DNA of 64,000 bases from Saccharophagus sp. K07 (GCF_014336955.1 NZ_QRAI01000008.1:108787-172786), one strand, 5' to 3'; numbered from the stretch's first letter, positions 43,804 through 53,842 are shown. Notes: generated by a model from the sequence alone, not told the origin. Numbers and translations are program-made.

Positions 43804-44748
43804 GTGAGTGATATAAGAATGGCGGTGAGTCAGTCGATACCCGTGCGGCGGTTGGTAGTCATAGGTTTGGGCCTGATTGGTGGCAGTCTCGCTAAGGCGG
43901 CACGTCAGCGCCAAATTTGTGAGCAGGTTATTGGTATCACTCTTAGCGAGGAGGTTGCGGCTCAAGCACTGGCTCTGGGGGTGGTAGACCGCGCAAGTAC
44001 GTCACTTGCAGAGGTGGCTCCAGAGTTGGGTAAAGGCGATGTAATTTTTATTGCAGTTCCAACCTTGTCGGTAAAAGCCGTTCTACAACGGGTAAAGGAA
44101 TTGGTTTCGTCCCCGGAAGTCACCATCACAGATGGTGCCAGTGTTAAGGGCAGTGTGTTGCAGGACGTGAAGGACGTTTACGGCATTGTGCCGCCGCAAG
44201 TGGTGCTGGGGCATCCGATAGCTGGTTCCGAAAAAAGTGGTGTGACGGCATCCAATGGCGATCTCTACGTCCGTCACAGAGTGATTCTGACCCCGACCGA
44301 AGAGACTGCCGAAGAGCATCTCCAGCGTGTCACAACATTATGGGAAGGCGTTGGTGCTGAGGTTCTGCATCTATCGGTTCCCGAACACGACGAAATCCTC
44401 GGCGCGACCAGCCATCTTCCACATGCCATTGCGTTTTCTCTGGTCGATACCCTCGCGCACGACAGCAACAATGAGCAAATTTTTCGCTATGCGGCTGGCG
44501 GTTTTCGAGACTTTACCCGCATCGCTTCCAGCGACGCCGTTATGTGGCGCGACATAATGCTCGCCAATAGTGAAGCGGTGGTGAAAGCCATCGACCTGTT
44601 TACTGCAAACGTCACGCGGTTACGCCAAGCGATACACGACCGCGATGGTGACGCGCTCTTGCAGACATTTCAGCGTGCCAAAGCGGCGCGTGACCATTTC
44701 TCCAAAATGCTAGCTTTGCGTGAAGGAATAGCCTTAGAACAAGAATGA
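43804..44748 (+). CDS. tyrA: Prephenate dehydrogenase (TyrA)
   Basis: This 314-residue enzyme makes 4-hydroxyphenylpyruvate, or arogenate-derived tyrosine, using NAD(P). The Rossmann loop [14 protein letters not shown] is near residue 22. Substrate-site motifs are TDGASVKG near 113, [11 protein letters not shown] near 138 and [19 protein letters not shown] near 197. In Pseudomonas tyrA is fused to aroA (EPSP synthase); here the protein ends after the dimerisation domain, so aroA is not attached. The start could be GTG 43804 or ATG 43819; neither has a strong ribosome-binding site. Confidence 0.92.
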   Translation: MSDIRMAVSQSIPVRRLVVIGLGLIGGSLAKAARQRQICEQVIGITLSEEVAAQALALGVVDRASTSLAEVAPELGKGDVIFIAVPTLSVKAVLQRVKELVSSPEVTITDGASVKGSVLQDVKDVYGIVPPQVVLGHPIAGSEKSGVTASNGDLYVRHRVILTPTEETAEEHLQRVTTLWEGVGAEVLHLSVPEHDEILGATSHLPHAIAFSLVDTLAHDSNNEQIFRYAAGGFRDFTRIASSDAVMWRDIMLANSEAVVKAIDLFTANVTRLRQAIHDRDGDALLQTFQRAKAARDHFSKMLALREGIALEQE

Positions 44749-44750
44749 TG

Positions 44751-44779
44751 TTTGGCTAGCGCAAGAGTTTTCCTATAAT
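44751..44779 (+). promoter_or_regulatory. Promoter for cysD
   Basis: TTTGGC and a consensus TATAAT (44774-44779) are separated by 17 bp, right after the tyrA stop and 49 bp before the cysD start. The -35 is imperfect, but the spacing and -10 are good. Confidence 0.5.
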
Positions 44780-44827
44780 GGCCGCCATTTTGACCTAGGC
44801 CAGTTCTTCTCAGGATTCCAAAGATTT

Positions 44828-45739
44828 ATGGCAACACAATATTCCATGACGCACCTCAAGCAACTTGAGGCCGAGAGCATCTATATCATCCGTGAAGTCG
44901 CTGCGGAATTCGAAAATCCGGTGATGCTGTACTCCATCGGCAAAGACTCTGCCGTCATGATGCATTTGGCTATGAAAGCCTTCGCTCCGGGCAAACCGCC
45001 GTTCCCACTGATGCATATCGACACCACTTGGAAATTTCGTGAAATGATCGAGTTTCGCGATAAACGAGTGAAAGAACTGGGCTGGGACTTGCTAGTGCAC
45101 ATCAATGAAGATGGCCTGAAAATGGGAATCAACCCCTTTATTCATGGCAGTGCCAAGCACACCGATATCATGAAAACCCAGGCGCTCAAACAGGCTTTGG
45201 ATAAATACGGCTTCGATGCCGCTTTTGGCGGTGCGCGTCGCGACGAAGAAAAATCCCGCGCAAAAGAGCGCGTTTATTCCTTCCGCGATCGCAATCATCG
45301 CTGGGACCCGAAAAATCAGCGCCCAGAACTGTGGAATTTGTATAACAGTCGAGTCGACAAGGGCGAAAGCATCCGCGTATTTCCTTTGTCAAACTGGACT
45401 GAGCTGGACATTTGGCAATATATCCACCTGGAAAATATTCCGATTGTTCCGTTGTATTTCGCCGCTAAGCGACCCGTTGTGAAGCGCGATGGCGTTTTGA
45501 TTATGGTGGACGATGACCGCATGCCCCTTAAAGAAGGCGAAGTGGTCGAAGAGAAAATGGTTCGATTCCGAACCCTGGGATGTTATCCGTTGACTGGCGC
45601 GGTTGAGTCTACTGCGCAGACATTGCCCGAAATCATTCAGGAAATGTTATTGACGAAAACCTCCGAGCGCCAAGGTCGTGTTATCGATCATGACAGTGCC
45701 GGCTCTATGGAAAAGAAAAAACAAGAAGGTTATTTCTGA
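44828..45739 (+). CDS. cysD: Sulfate adenylyltransferase subunit 2
   Basis: This 303-residue PP-loop enzyme forms APS from sulfate and ATP in assimilatory sulfate reduction, with CysN as GTPase partner. The PP-loop is [13 protein letters not shown] near residue 38. Other conserved stretches are [47 protein letters not shown] and [12 protein letters not shown]. Length and sequence are typical. It has its own promoter-like element upstream and is 90 bp from cysN. Confidence 0.96.
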   Translation: MATQYSMTHLKQLEAESIYIIREVAAEFENPVMLYSIGKDSAVMMHLAMKAFAPGKPPFPLMHIDTTWKFREMIEFRDKRVKELGWDLLVHINEDGLKMGINPFIHGSAKHTDIMKTQALKQALDKYGFDAAFGGARRDEEKSRAKERVYSFRDRNHRWDPKNQRPELWNLYNSRVDKGESIRVFPLSNWTELDIWQYIHLENIPIVPLYFAAKRPVVKRDGVLIMVDDDRMPLKEGEVVEEKMVRFRTLGCYPLTGAVESTAQTLPEIIQEMLLTKTSERQGRVIDHDSAGSMEKKKQEGYF

Positions 45740-45829
45740 TCTGAAGTTGTTTCTTATCCAATAATGGCATCAAAACTTTGACAGGCGACAACGCCATCTG
45801 TAGCAGGTTTAATTTTTAGGAGTCTGTAC

Positions 45830-47257
45830 GTGTCTCACCAGTCGGAATTAATCGCGACCGATATCAATGAATATCTTGCTCAGCATGAGAAAAAAGAACT
45901 GCTGCGCTTTTTGACGTGCGGATCGGTGGACGATGGTAAATCCACATTGATCGGGCGCTTGTTGCACGATTCAAAAATGATTTACGAAGATCAGTTGGCG
46001 GCGGTGAAATCTGACTCGCTCAAGCATGGCACGACTGGCGAAAAAATTGATTTGGCTCTGCTCGTCGATGGTTTGCAAGCCGAGCGAGAACAGGGCATCA
46101 CTATTGATGTTGCCTACCGTTATTTTTCCACCGCCAAGCGAAAATTCATCATTGCCGATACTCCCGGACATGAACAATACACTCGCAATATGGCGACCGG
46201 CGCTTCGACCTGTGATTTGGCGATTATTTTGATCGATGCCCGCCACGGCGTTATGACACAAACACGCCGTCACTCCTATATCGCTTCACTGTTGGGCATT
46301 CGCCATCTCGTAATCGCAATCAATAAAATGGATTTGATGAATTTTGACGAAGCGCGTTTTGAAAGCATTAAAAACGATTATCTCGAGTTTGCAAAAAATC
46401 TCGGTCAGCGCGAATTTTTCTTTGTGCCTATTTCGGCGCTGGATGGCGATAACGTCGTCAACGTAAGTGAGCGTACTCCTTGGTACAAAGGTCAGTCGCT
46501 TATGCAGATTCTTGAAACGGTGGAGTTGTCCGGAGATAAAAATACAACGGATTTCCGTTTCCCTGTTCAGTTCGTCAATCGACCCAACCTCGATTTTCGC
46601 GGTTTCTGCGGTACAGTTGCTTCAGGGTTAGTGCGTCGTGGCGACGAAATCAAAGTGCTGCCATCGGGCAAAACCAGCAAAATCAAAGATATCGTTGTTT
46701 ACGAAGGCAGCTTGGGAGAAGCGTTTGTCGGCCAGTCTGTCACTCTGACTCTGGAAGATGAAATTGATATCAGTCGCGGCGATATGTTGGTGAAAAAAGA
46801 CGATGAGGTGCCGCTGACCCAATATCTCCAGGCACATCTTGTTTGGATGAATGATGCCGCTTTGCAACCGGGCAAACAGTATCTATTCAAATTCGCCAGC
46901 AAAGTGACTCCAGGCGTCGTTTCAGCTATCGAGTATCGCGTCGATATTAATACTCAGGCACATATCGAAGCGGCCGAAATGCAGCTGAATGATATTGCGG
47001 TAGTGCAGGTCGACCTGGAACAAAAAGTTGTGGCCGATGCTTACTCCGTGAATCGTGCAACTGGTGCTTTTATCATGGTCGACCGTTTGACCAATGCGAC
47101 GGTCGCAGCGGGAATGGTGATAGCGCCATTGCAACAAAAGAAACTTGCCGAAACCGCGCAATATTCCGCCTTTGAGCTGGAGTTGAATGCGCTGATCCGC
47201 AAGCATTTCCCACACTGGAATGCGGTGGATCTGCAGAGCCTGCTTAAAGACAAATAG
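45830..47257 (+). CDS. cysN: Sulfate adenylyltransferase subunit 1
   Basis: This 475-residue EF-Tu-like GTPase drives APS synthesis by CysD. The G1 loop is [15 protein letters not shown] near residue 28, G3 [17 protein letters not shown] near 107 and G4 NKMDL near 163, followed by two beta-barrel domains. The chain ends at [12 protein letters not shown], so there is no fused CysC kinase, unlike many Pseudomonas CysNC proteins; APS kinase must be encoded elsewhere if PAPS is made. AGGAG stands 8 nt before the GTG start. Confidence 0.95.
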   Translation: MSHQSELIATDINEYLAQHEKKELLRFLTCGSVDDGKSTLIGRLLHDSKMIYEDQLAAVKSDSLKHGTTGEKIDLALLVDGLQAEREQGITIDVAYRYFSTAKRKFIIADTPGHEQYTRNMATGASTCDLAIILIDARHGVMTQTRRHSYIASLLGIRHLVIAINKMDLMNFDEARFESIKNDYLEFAKNLGQREFFFVPISALDGDNVVNVSERTPWYKGQSLMQILETVELSGDKNTTDFRFPVQFVNRPNLDFRGFCGTVASGLVRRGDEIKVLPSGKTSKIKDIVVYEGSLGEAFVGQSVTLTLEDEIDISRGDMLVKKDDEVPLTQYLQAHLVWMNDAALQPGKQYLFKFASKVTPGVVSAIEYRVDINTQAHIEAAEMQLNDIAVVQVDLEQKVVADAYSVNRATGAFIMVDRLTNATVAAGMVIAPLQQKKLAETAQYSAFELELNALIRKHFPHWNAVDLQSLLKDK

Positions 47258-47265
47258 AGTCAATA

Positions 47266-47291
47266 AAAGCGCACATAATGTGCGCTTTTTC
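47266..47291 (+). terminator. Intrinsic terminator after cysN
   Basis: A 7-bp stem (GCGCACA and TGTGCGC) with a TAA loop, flanked by A- and T-runs, lies 8 bp after the cysN stop. Confidence 0.88.
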
Positions 47292-47497
47292 TTACATGTT
47301 TTTCCGCTTTTTTCCTTTAGACAAAACATGGGCAGGCCAATATATTTGGCTCGTCGGCTTGGTCTGCTGCGTTCATTCACCTGGCGAGAGGAAGGTTATC
47401 TCGTTATATCCGACGAGAGTTTGTAGCAGAGCGACAACTTAATGCATTGGGTCACGGAGTCGACCCTTTCCTCGCCAAACAAAAGAAGGAGCTTTTT

Positions 47498-47818
47498 ATG
47501 AAATCATTCTCTCGTTCCCTGAGTCATTTCTTTCTCGCCTTTGTGCTGGCAAGCTTTGCCAGTGTCGCCCCCGCCGTATTTGCGGCCGATCAGTCGTCTT
47601 CAGTCCAAAAAGAAGCGGCTGACATCAAGGTCAATATCAATACAGCCAGTGCAGACGCTTTAGCGGAAATCTTGAACGGTGTAGGGCCAGCGAAGGCGGC
47701 GGCGATTGTCGCTTATCGTGATGAGCATGGTCCTTTTACGTCGGTTGACGATTTGATCAAGGTGAAAGGGATTGGACCCGCTACCTTGGAGAAGAACCGT
47801 CACTTGATCTCTCTTTGA
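47498..47818 (+). CDS. comEA: ComEA-type helix-hairpin-helix DNA-binding protein
   Basis: The 106-residue protein starts at the ATG at 47498, with GAAGGAG upstream. A signal peptide (residues 1-32, ending VFAAD) sends it to the periplasm. Residues 45-106 are two helix-hairpin-helix motifs: [20 protein letters not shown], then [20 protein letters not shown]. Such proteins bind double-stranded DNA; in naturally competent species they ratchet DNA into the periplasm. The gene alone does not prove competence. The 206 bp upstream hold no other gene. Confidence 0.88.
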   Translation: MKSFSRSLSHFFLAFVLASFASVAPAVFAADQSSSVQKEAADIKVNINTASADALAEILNGVGPAKAAAIVAYRDEHGPFTSVDDLIKVKGIGPATLEKNRHLISL

Positions 47819-47837
47819 TACAGCCTTCCATTTGCCA

Positions 47838-47870
47838 AAAGCCCGAGGAAACCCCAACTCGGGCTTTTTT
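47838..47870 (+). terminator. Intrinsic terminator after comEA
   Basis: A 7-bp stem (GCCCGAG and CTCGGGC) with a 10-nt loop is followed by six T, 23 bp after the comEA stop. Confidence 0.9.
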
Positions 47871-47910
47871 ATGTCAAAATCTGCGGATCGTTGTGCAGTC
47901 CGGAGTTTTT

Positions 47911-48624
47911 ATGGGGTCCCCCAGTCAAACAAATCCTAAACAAATCGTGGTGGCGTTGGATTTCGACTCCATCTCTCCTTGTGAACAATTATTGAATCGA
48001 TTGGACCCAAGCTTGTGCCGAGTCAAGATCGGCAAGGAGCTTTTCACTTCTGCCGGGCCTAAGGTGGTTGAGCTGGCTCAGGCGCATGGTTTTGACGTAT
48101 TCCTCGATCTGAAATTTCACGATATCCCCGTCACAGTCGCCAAAGCAGTAAAAGCCGCAGCCAATTTGGGCGTGTGGATGGTGAACGTTCATGCATCGGG
48201 CGGAAGGCGAATGCTGGATGCAGCTGTAGAAGCAATAGCGAATGTACAGAACCGGCCAATTCTGATTGGTGTTACGGTTTTGACCAGTATGGAACAGAGT
48301 GAACTGGAGCAGATTGGCGTGGCAGGTCCGCTGGATCAGCAGGTCGTGCGGTTAGCGAAATTGGTGCGTGATTCAGGGCTTGATGGTGTTGTTTGTTCTG
48401 CTCAGGAAGCGCGCCAGCTCAAGACCAATTTCGGTTCGGATTTTGTGCTTGTTACACCGGGTATCCGATTGCCGGGAGCCGCAGCGGATGACCAGCGCCG
48501 CATAGTCACGCCAGCGGACGCAGTTTCTTTGGGGAGCGATTACCTTGTAATAGGTCGCCCAATTACTCAGGCTGCGGACCCTGTCGCTGTTTGTCGGCAA
48601 ATTGCCGAGTCCCTTTCCGCGTAA
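47911..48624 (+). CDS. pyrF: Orotidine 5'-phosphate decarboxylase
   Basis: This 237-residue TIM barrel makes UMP from OMP. Signatures are [19 protein letters not shown] at the N-terminus, the catalytic [15 protein letters not shown] near residue 68 with the Asp-Lys-His-Asp array, VTVLTSM near 120 and [11 protein letters not shown] near 180. The ATG at 47911 has GGAG 5 nt upstream; the frame is open further back across the comEA terminator and is not used. It is followed by cmk, also a pyrimidine nucleotide gene. Confidence 0.95.
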   Translation: MGSPSQTNPKQIVVALDFDSISPCEQLLNRLDPSLCRVKIGKELFTSAGPKVVELAQAHGFDVFLDLKFHDIPVTVAKAVKAAANLGVWMVNVHASGGRRMLDAAVEAIANVQNRPILIGVTVLTSMEQSELEQIGVAGPLDQQVVRLAKLVRDSGLDGVVCSAQEARQLKTNFGSDFVLVTPGIRLPGAAADDQRRIVTPADAVSLGSDYLVIGRPITQAADPVAVCRQIAESLSA

Positions 48625-48661
48625 TGTCTTCTATTTATTACTTCTTTATTGAGTGTTGGTC

Positions 48662-49369
48662 ATGGCAAACCCAAACGAAAACACCGTACCTGTAATCGCA
48701 ATAGATGGCCCAAGCGGAGCGGGCAAAGGTACTTTGTGTCGATTGGTGTCGCAGAGGACGGGATACCATTTGCTGGATAGCGGTGCGCTGTACCGGCTGA
48801 CGGCTTTGGCGGCTATGCGAGCAGGCGTTTCGCTGGGTGATGAAAGAGTGGTTGCGGATGTCGCGGCCAATTTGGATATTCGTTTCGACGCAACTCCGGA
48901 AGGAACCCGCGTTTTCCTGAGCGGCCAAGATGTCTCCAGTGACATTCGCCGGGAAGAGGTAGGTATGAATGCATCCAAAGTGGCGGCCTATCAACCCGTG
49001 CGCGCCGCGCTTCTGGATCGACAAAGAGCCTTCGCCAGAACCCCTGGGTTGGTGGCGGACGGGCGGGATATGGGAACCGTAGTGTTCCCTGATGCCAAGG
49101 TCAAAATCTTTCTCACCGCATCAGCGGAAGAGCGGGCGAGACGCCGCGTGTTGCAGCTGGAAAGTGCAGGGCAGCAAGCTCACTTTGATGAGATTCTTGC
49201 CGATATTCGCGCGCGTGATGGACGGGATTCCAAACGATCGGCAGCACCTCTGGTCGCGGCCGATGATGCTTTGGTTATCGACAGTACAAACCTTTCTATA
49301 GAACAGGTGTTGGATCTCATCTTGCAGCAGCTGAAAAAGCAAAGCTTGGAAGGAAATCGTGATGCTTAA
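48662..49369 (+). CDS. cmk: Cytidylate kinase
   Basis: This 235-residue kinase phosphorylates CMP and dCMP. It has the P-loop IDGPSGAGKGTL near residue 14, DSGALYRLTALAA near 37, the CMP-binding DGRDMGTVVFPDAKVKIFLT near 130, and the LID stretch RARRRVLQLE near 156. The order cmk, then rpsA, is widely conserved in proteobacteria. The last 8 nt overlap lapA. Confidence 0.95.
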   Translation: MANPNENTVPVIAIDGPSGAGKGTLCRLVSQRTGYHLLDSGALYRLTALAAMRAGVSLGDERVVADVAANLDIRFDATPEGTRVFLSGQDVSSDIRREEVGMNASKVAAYQPVRAALLDRQRAFARTPGLVADGRDMGTVVFPDAKVKIFLTASAEERARRRVLQLESAGQQAHFDEILADIRARDGRDSKRSAAPLVAADDALVIDSTNLSIEQVLDLILQQLKKQSLEGNRDA

Positions 49370-49661
49370 AAAGCTACTAAAGCGCATCGGTTGGGTGCTG
49401 TTGGTTATATGGTGCTTGGGCTTGGTGTTGCTGGGTGCGCGCTTTGCTCAAAATAATCCAGGTTTGATAGAGCTGGACCTGATTTTTTGGCAGGTTCCCC
49501 CCTTGTCAGTCGGTTTGCTATTCAGCATTTGTCTCTTGCTGGGCGTACTTGTGGGATCTCTGATGTTTCTACCTATGTTTCTCCTCGCTAAAAACCGTGT
49601 TCGTCGGTTGCAGGCTGAACTTCACAAAATCCAGCAAAATCAACTTCCTTCCCGCCCATAG
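49362..49661 (+). CDS. lapA: LapA-domain (DUF1049) inner-membrane protein
   Basis: The 99-residue protein has two membrane helices (WVLLVIWCLGLVLLGARFA and SVGLLFSICLLLGVLVGSLM) and a C-terminal coiled segment (KNRVRRLQAELHKIQQN). It matches the LapA/DUF1049 family, which with LapB regulates LpxC turnover and lipopolysaccharide synthesis in E. coli. It overlaps cmk by 8 nt and precedes rpsA; in many gammaproteobacteria lapA follows ihfB instead. A GTG at 49359 is an alternative start. Confidence 0.85.
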   Translation: MLKKLLKRIGWVLLVIWCLGLVLLGARFAQNNPGLIELDLIFWQVPPLSVGLLFSICLLLGVLVGSLMFLPMFLLAKNRVRRLQAELHKIQQNQLPSRP

Positions 49662-49914
49662 AAAGCAGTGGGATGGTTGGGAATGGTTATAAATTGATCT
49701 TCTCAAGCCTGATCATCTCCTAACCTGCTTTAGTGCATGCCGATTGCATTGGGTCTGTGTTTCTGGTAAGGTCGCGCCGCCTAAAAGTGTGCACTGCATC
49801 AATCAGTCGTGCCTTTGGGTTTCGGTCGTAAAAATAGGCGATGGGCGTGATGCCAGCTTTGTAGCGTCTTGTCGTTTTTGTCAAAAACAACCCCGTGGTC
49901 TGGTAACGCGGAAT

Positions 49915-49932
49915 CCCGGCTTTGTATCCGGG
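49915..49932 (+). promoter_or_regulatory. rpsA leader: Leader hairpin upstream of rpsA
   Basis: A 5-bp stem (CCCGG and CCGGG) with an 8-nt loop lies 21 nt before the rpsA start. The 292-bp leader (49662-49953) also has a -10-like TATAAA at 49688 and a GTTTTTG/CAAAAAC pairing near 49873. S1 is known to repress its own mRNA through leader hairpins in E. coli, so a similar role is plausible. Confidence 0.35.
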
Positions 49933-49953
49933 TTAATTGTGAAGGTTATTTTA

Positions 49954-51630
49954 ATGAGCGAGAGCTTTGCAGAACTCTTTGAGGAAAGTTTAAGAACCAT
50001 CGATATGGAACCCGGCACCATCGTGACCGGCGTAGTTATTGATATCGATGATGAATGGGTGACAGTTCACGCAGGACTGAAATCCGAAGGTGTTATCCCT
50101 GCGTCCCAATTTTTGGATGAATCCGGCAAATTGACTCTCGCCATCGGTGACGAAGTTCAGGTAGCTCTGGAAACTGTAGAAGACGGTTTCGGTGAGACCC
50201 GCCTGTCACGCGAGAAAGCAAAACGAGCTGAGTCCTGGAAGATCCTGGAAGCTGCCAATGCTGCTGACACCGTTGTTAAAGGTGTTATCAATGGCAAAGT
50301 TAAAGGTGGCTTCACTGTTGATGTTGCTGGTATCCGAGCGTTCCTGCCCGGTTCTTTGGTTGACGTTCGTCCAGTGCGCGAAACCACTCACCTGGAAGGC
50401 AAAGAACTCGAATTCAAAGTTATCAAGCTTGATCAGAAGCGCAACAACGTTGTTGTTTCTCGTCGTGCCGTTATGGAGCAGGCGAACTCTGACGAGCGCG
50501 AAGAATTGCTGGCTACCTTGCAAGAAGGTATGGCTGTCAAAGGTATCGTCAAGAACCTCACCGATTACGGTGCGTTCGTTGACCTGGGCGGCGTAGACGG
50601 CTTGTTGCACATCACTGACATGGCTTGGAAACGCATCAAGCATCCGAGCGAAATCGTCAGCGTTGGCGATGAAATCGAAGTTAAAGTCCTCAAATTCGAC
50701 CGCGAGCGCAACCGTGTATCTCTGGGCTTGAAACAGCTCGGCGAAGATCCGTGGCATGAAATTACTCAGCGCTATCCAGAAGGTTCCAAAGTTAAAGCTC
50801 GTGTTACTAACCTCACCGACTACGGTTGCTTTGCTGAAATCGAAACCGGCGTTGAAGGTCTGGTTCACGTGTCCGAAATGGATTGGACCAACAAGAACAT
50901 CCACCCATCCAAAGTCGTGCAGTTGGGCGACGAGATCGAGGTGATGATTCTGGATATCGACGAAGAGCGTCGTCGTATTTCTCTTGGTATCAAGCAGTGC
51001 CAAGAAAACCCATGGGATGCCTTCTCTCGTCAATACGCTAAAGGCGACCGTATCAGCGGTAAGATCAAGTCCATCACTGACTTCGGTATCTTCATCGGTC
51101 TGGAAGGTGGCATCGACGGCCTTGTGCACCTGTCCGACATTTCTTGGAACGAGCCAGGCGAAGAAGCTGTACGCAAGTTCAAGAAAGGTGAAGAGATCGA
51201 AACCGTTGTTCTGGCTATCGACCCAGAGCGTGAGCGTATCTCCCTCGGCATCAAGCAACTGGATGAAGATCCATTCTCCGTTTACGTTGCTCAGCACGAC
51301 AAAGGCAGCATCGTTAAAGGTGTCGTAAAAGAAGTTGACGCTAAGGGTGCAGTCATCACTCTGGCGAACGACGTCGAAGGTACTTTGAAAGCGTCTGACC
51401 TCAGCCGTGACAAAGTAGAAGATGCGCGCAATGTGCTGAAAGAAGGCGAAGAAGTAGAAGCTAAAATCACGAACGTTGATCGCAAGAACCGCACGATCAT
51501 ACTGTCCGTAAAAGCTAAAGACGCCGACGACGAAAAGACCGCCATGAAAGAATTGAGCGCCAAAGCAGATCAAGTGGCGCCAGCTACCATTGGCGATCTG
51601 ATCAAAGCTCAAATCGAAAAGCAAAGTTAA
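49954..51630 (+). CDS. rpsA: 30S ribosomal protein S1
   Basis: The 558-residue protein is six S1/OB repeats in a row, each ending in patterns such as [11 protein letters not shown] or [11 protein letters not shown]. It binds mRNA on the 30S subunit and is needed for initiation on most messages. The start at [14 protein letters not shown] (49954) has AAGG upstream; the frame is open for 70 more codons but the extra part has no S1 similarity and is not used. The order cmk, rpsA, ihfB is conserved; lapA is inserted. Confidence 0.97.
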   Translation: MSESFAELFEESLRTIDMEPGTIVTGVVIDIDDEWVTVHAGLKSEGVIPASQFLDESGKLTLAIGDEVQVALETVEDGFGETRLSREKAKRAESWKILEAANAADTVVKGVINGKVKGGFTVDVAGIRAFLPGSLVDVRPVRETTHLEGKELEFKVIKLDQKRNNVVVSRRAVMEQANSDEREELLATLQEGMAVKGIVKNLTDYGAFVDLGGVDGLLHITDMAWKRIKHPSEIVSVGDEIEVKVLKFDRERNRVSLGLKQLGEDPWHEITQRYPEGSKVKARVTNLTDYGCFAEIETGVEGLVHVSEMDWTNKNIHPSKVVQLGDEIEVMILDIDEERRRISLGIKQCQENPWDAFSRQYAKGDRISGKIKSITDFGIFIGLEGGIDGLVHLSDISWNEPGEEAVRKFKKGEEIETVVLAIDPERERISLGIKQLDEDPFSVYVAQHDKGSIVKGVVKEVDAKGAVITLANDVEGTLKASDLSRDKVEDARNVLKEGEEVEAKITNVDRKNRTIILSVKAKDADDEKTAMKELSAKADQVAPATIGDLIKAQIEKQS

Positions 51631-51645
51631 TCATTTGTTATAAAC

Positions 51646-51675
51646 AAACGGCCCCTTATGGGGCCGTTTTTGTTT
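51646..51675 (+). terminator. Intrinsic terminator after rpsA
   Basis: An AAACGGCCCC and GGGGCCGTTT stem with a short loop is followed by T-rich sequence, 15 bp after the rpsA stop. Confidence 0.92.
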
Positions 51676-51838
51676 GTGCGTCCAAAATTCCTGCGTTTAA
51701 ATTGGTTTTGCTACCATTAAAAAGATTTTTGTTGTATAACAAAGACTTGCGGTTTGGCCGAGCATCTCAGTTGCTTGTCTCTGTAGCGCTATGTTGGGCG
51801 ACCTTTCCATTGGACGAATCCCCGGAGCGAGTATTTCT

Positions 51839-52126
51839 ATGACGAAGTCGGAATTAATCGAGCGTATCGCTGAGCGTCAGGATCAACTATCCCCCAAAGA
51901 CATAGAACTGGCAGTTAAATTAATCCTGGAATATATGTCCCAGAGTTTGGCCAGCGGATCGCGCATTGAAATCCGTGGCTTTGGCAGTTTTTCCATCCAC
52001 TATCGAGCTCCCCGGGTTGGCCGCAATCCAAAAACAGGAGAGTCTGTGCAGCTGGAAGGAAAATATGTTCCTCACTTTAAACCCGGAAAAGAGTTGAGGG
52101 ATAGAGTTAACGAGACCCTTCGTTAA
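51839..52126 (+). CDS. ihfB: Integration host factor subunit beta
   Basis: This 95-residue HU-fold DNA-bending protein forms a heterodimer with IhfA. Signatures are [20 protein letters not shown], the DNA-binding [17 protein letters not shown] and the minor-groove arm tip RNPKTGESV with its Pro. I start at the ATG at 51839, which matches the family opening. It marks the left border of the polysaccharide locus, as in P. aeruginosa. Confidence 0.96.
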   Translation: MTKSELIERIAERQDQLSPKDIELAVKLILEYMSQSLASGSRIEIRGFGSFSIHYRAPRVGRNPKTGESVQLEGKYVPHFKPGKELRDRVNETLR

Positions 52127-52172
52127 TACAAAATCATCACAATTTTCTTCTAACTTTCGTTTGAGACTTCGT

Positions 52173-52214
52173 TATAATCCACAACTTTTGGATCACCCAC
52201 TAAAGTAGGTGATC
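52173..52214 (+). promoter_or_regulatory. Promoter and inverted repeat upstream of manC
   Basis: A consensus TATAAT (52173-52178) is followed 13 bp later by an inverted repeat, GATCACC (52191-52197) and GGTGATC (52208-52214), with a 10-nt loop. It may be an operator over the transcription start or a hairpin at the 5' end of the mRNA. The -35 is poor. Confidence 0.4.
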
Positions 52215-52280
52215 GATTGCCGCTTGCTATCGTCCTGACGTTAACGGCCCGATCAGCCAGTGATTAAACGCAAGGTTCAT

Positions 52281-53687
52281 ATGCCAACAGTCATACCGGT
52301 CATTCTTTCTGGTGGTAGCGGTAGCCGCCTCTGGCCAAAATCCCGTCATCATTATCCCAAGCAACTTCACCGTCTCTACGGTAATCACACCATGCTCCAG
52401 GAAACCTTGAAGCGGGTAGAGTGGCTTGGCGGTCGTCAATTTGTCATCTGCAACAACGATCAGCGCTTTATGGTTGCGGATCAAGTACAAGAAATCGGCA
52501 TTGATGCAGAAATTATTCTTGAGCCGGTGGCGCGTAACACAGCGCCTGCTATAGTCATTGGTGCGTTAAAAAGCTTGGAAATCTCGCCAGATGCAGTGAT
52601 TGCGGTATTTCCCGCCGATCACCTTGTTAAGGATTTGGATAAATTCAAAGAGTGCTTGACACAGGCGATCGAAATAGCCAGTAAAGAGAGGTTGGTCACA
52701 TTTGGTGTTGTGCCAACAAGACCGGAAACTGGATACGGCTATATCAGAGCAGAGCAAGAAAACCAGGAAGGCTTACTGCGCATTGCCGCATTTGTTGAAA
52801 AGCCAAATCTGGAAACAGCGGAAAGTTATTTACGTAGTGGGGATTATTACTGGAACAGTGGGATGTTCATTTTTTCAGCAAGTCGTTTAATTGAGGAAGT
52901 GGAGCGTCTTCAACCTGAAATCCTCAAACACTGTCGCGATGCGCTGAACAAAAGTGTAAAGGATTTGGATTTTCTCCGGCTTGATAAGGCCGAGTTCGAA
53001 AAATGCCCAAATGTATCGATCGATTATGCTGTCATGGAGAAAACCCAGGATGGATACATGGTGCCGTTTTCTGCTCAGTGGAGTGACGTGGGAAGTTGGC
53101 AAGCGCTTTGGGAAGTTGGCGATAAAGATTCCGCAGACAATGTTTTTTACGGCGATGTCATTTCCGAGAACAGCCAAGGTTGTTATGTCAGCTGTGATGG
53201 CAGGCTTGTTGCGCTAGTTGGCGTTAAAGACCTGGTCGTCGTAGAAACTGCTGATAGCGTATTGGTGGCTCATAAGGATAGTTCGCAGGATGTAAAAAAA
53301 ATCGTCGATGCATTAAAAGACGATTGCCGCAGTGAATATCTCGCTCATAGAGAAGTGCATCGTCCTTGGGGGAGTTACGATCTTGTTGATACTGGAAACC
53401 GTTATCAGGTTAAGCGAATCACAGTAAAACCGGGTGCGTCATTATCGTTGCAGATGCATCACCATCGTGCGGAACATTGGGTTGTGGTGTCAGGAACGGC
53501 GCAAATTCAAAAAGGGGAGCATAAGCAGATTCTTACTGAAAATCAGTCTGCTTTTATACCTTTAGGGGAAAAACACCGACTTTCAAATCCCGGTCTTGTT
53601 CCGCTGCATTTAATAGAAGTTGCCAGCGGGGCATACCTTGCCGAGGATGACATAGTCCGCTTTGAGGATGGTTATGGAAGAGCCTAG
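52281..53687 (+). CDS. manC: Mannose-1-phosphate guanylyltransferase/mannose-6-phosphate isomerase
   Basis: This 468-residue bifunctional enzyme makes GDP-mannose. The N-terminal nucleotidyltransferase has the pyrophosphorylase loop LSGGSGSRLWPKSR, then EPVARNTAPA near residue 83 and VFPADH near 108, FVEKP near 170 and WNSGMF near 190. The C-terminal cupin (residues 350-465) contains the metal-binding QMHHHRAEHWVVVSG. The ATG at 52281 has AAGG 5 nt upstream. It feeds Gmd at the far end of the locus; phosphomannomutase is not in the window. Confidence 0.93.
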   Translation: MPTVIPVILSGGSGSRLWPKSRHHYPKQLHRLYGNHTMLQETLKRVEWLGGRQFVICNNDQRFMVADQVQEIGIDAEIILEPVARNTAPAIVIGALKSLEISPDAVIAVFPADHLVKDLDKFKECLTQAIEIASKERLVTFGVVPTRPETGYGYIRAEQENQEGLLRIAAFVEKPNLETAESYLRSGDYYWNSGMFIFSASRLIEEVERLQPEILKHCRDALNKSVKDLDFLRLDKAEFEKCPNVSIDYAVMEKTQDGYMVPFSAQWSDVGSWQALWEVGDKDSADNVFYGDVISENSQGCYVSCDGRLVALVGVKDLVVVETADSVLVAHKDSSQDVKKIVDALKDDCRSEYLAHREVHRPWGSYDLVDTGNRYQVKRITVKPGASLSLQMHHHRAEHWVVVSGTAQIQKGEHKQILTENQSAFIPLGEKHRLSNPGLVPLHLIEVASGAYLAEDDIVRFEDGYGRA

Positions 53688-53709
53688 CTTATTTTTCTAG
53701 GCTTTTATC
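53681..53709 (+). terminator. Weak terminator at the end of manC
   Basis: AGCCTAG and CTAGGCT form a 7-bp stem that includes the manC stop codon, with a 9-nt T-rich loop and only TTTAT after it. Confidence 0.5.
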
Positions 53710-53795
53710 GGTATGAATGTTGTTTGGCGCACTATTGCGCAAACTTCAAAATGCCAAAATTTGTTACATAAACAAACATTCGATATTAACGTCAG

Positions 53796-53801
53796 TATAA
53801 T
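53796..53801 (+). promoter_or_regulatory. Candidate -10 element for the wecA-like gene
   Basis: A consensus TATAAT stands 41 bp before the start. An inverted repeat TTTGTT/AACAAA lies at about 53760-53776. No good -35 is seen. Confidence 0.35.
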
Positions 53802-53842
53802 TTGCGTAAATCATTGGGGGCTTTCAGCTTGGGAGCAAATGC

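Noticed and set aside
47815..47910. In-frame 32-codon extension upstream of pyrF
   Set aside because: It runs through the comEA terminator, and the ATG at 47911 has a proper GGAG site.
49744..49953. In-frame 70-codon extension upstream of rpsA
   Set aside because: S1 proteins begin at the [13 protein letters not shown] start with AAGG upstream; the extension has no family similarity and lies in the leader.
50514..51500. Repeated segments of about 260 bp resembling tandem duplication
   Set aside because: They are the S1 domain repeats of rpsA, diverged as expected for the family.
50206..51624. 472-codon open frame on the minus strand, antisense to rpsA
   Set aside because: It mirrors the codon pattern of the S1 repeats, has no start signal of its own and encodes no recognisable protein.
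52314..52334. JUMPstart/ops-like GGTGGTAGCGGTAGC at the start of the polysaccharide locus
   Set aside because: It lies inside manC and encodes the conserved GGSGSR nucleotide-binding loop, so codons explain it.
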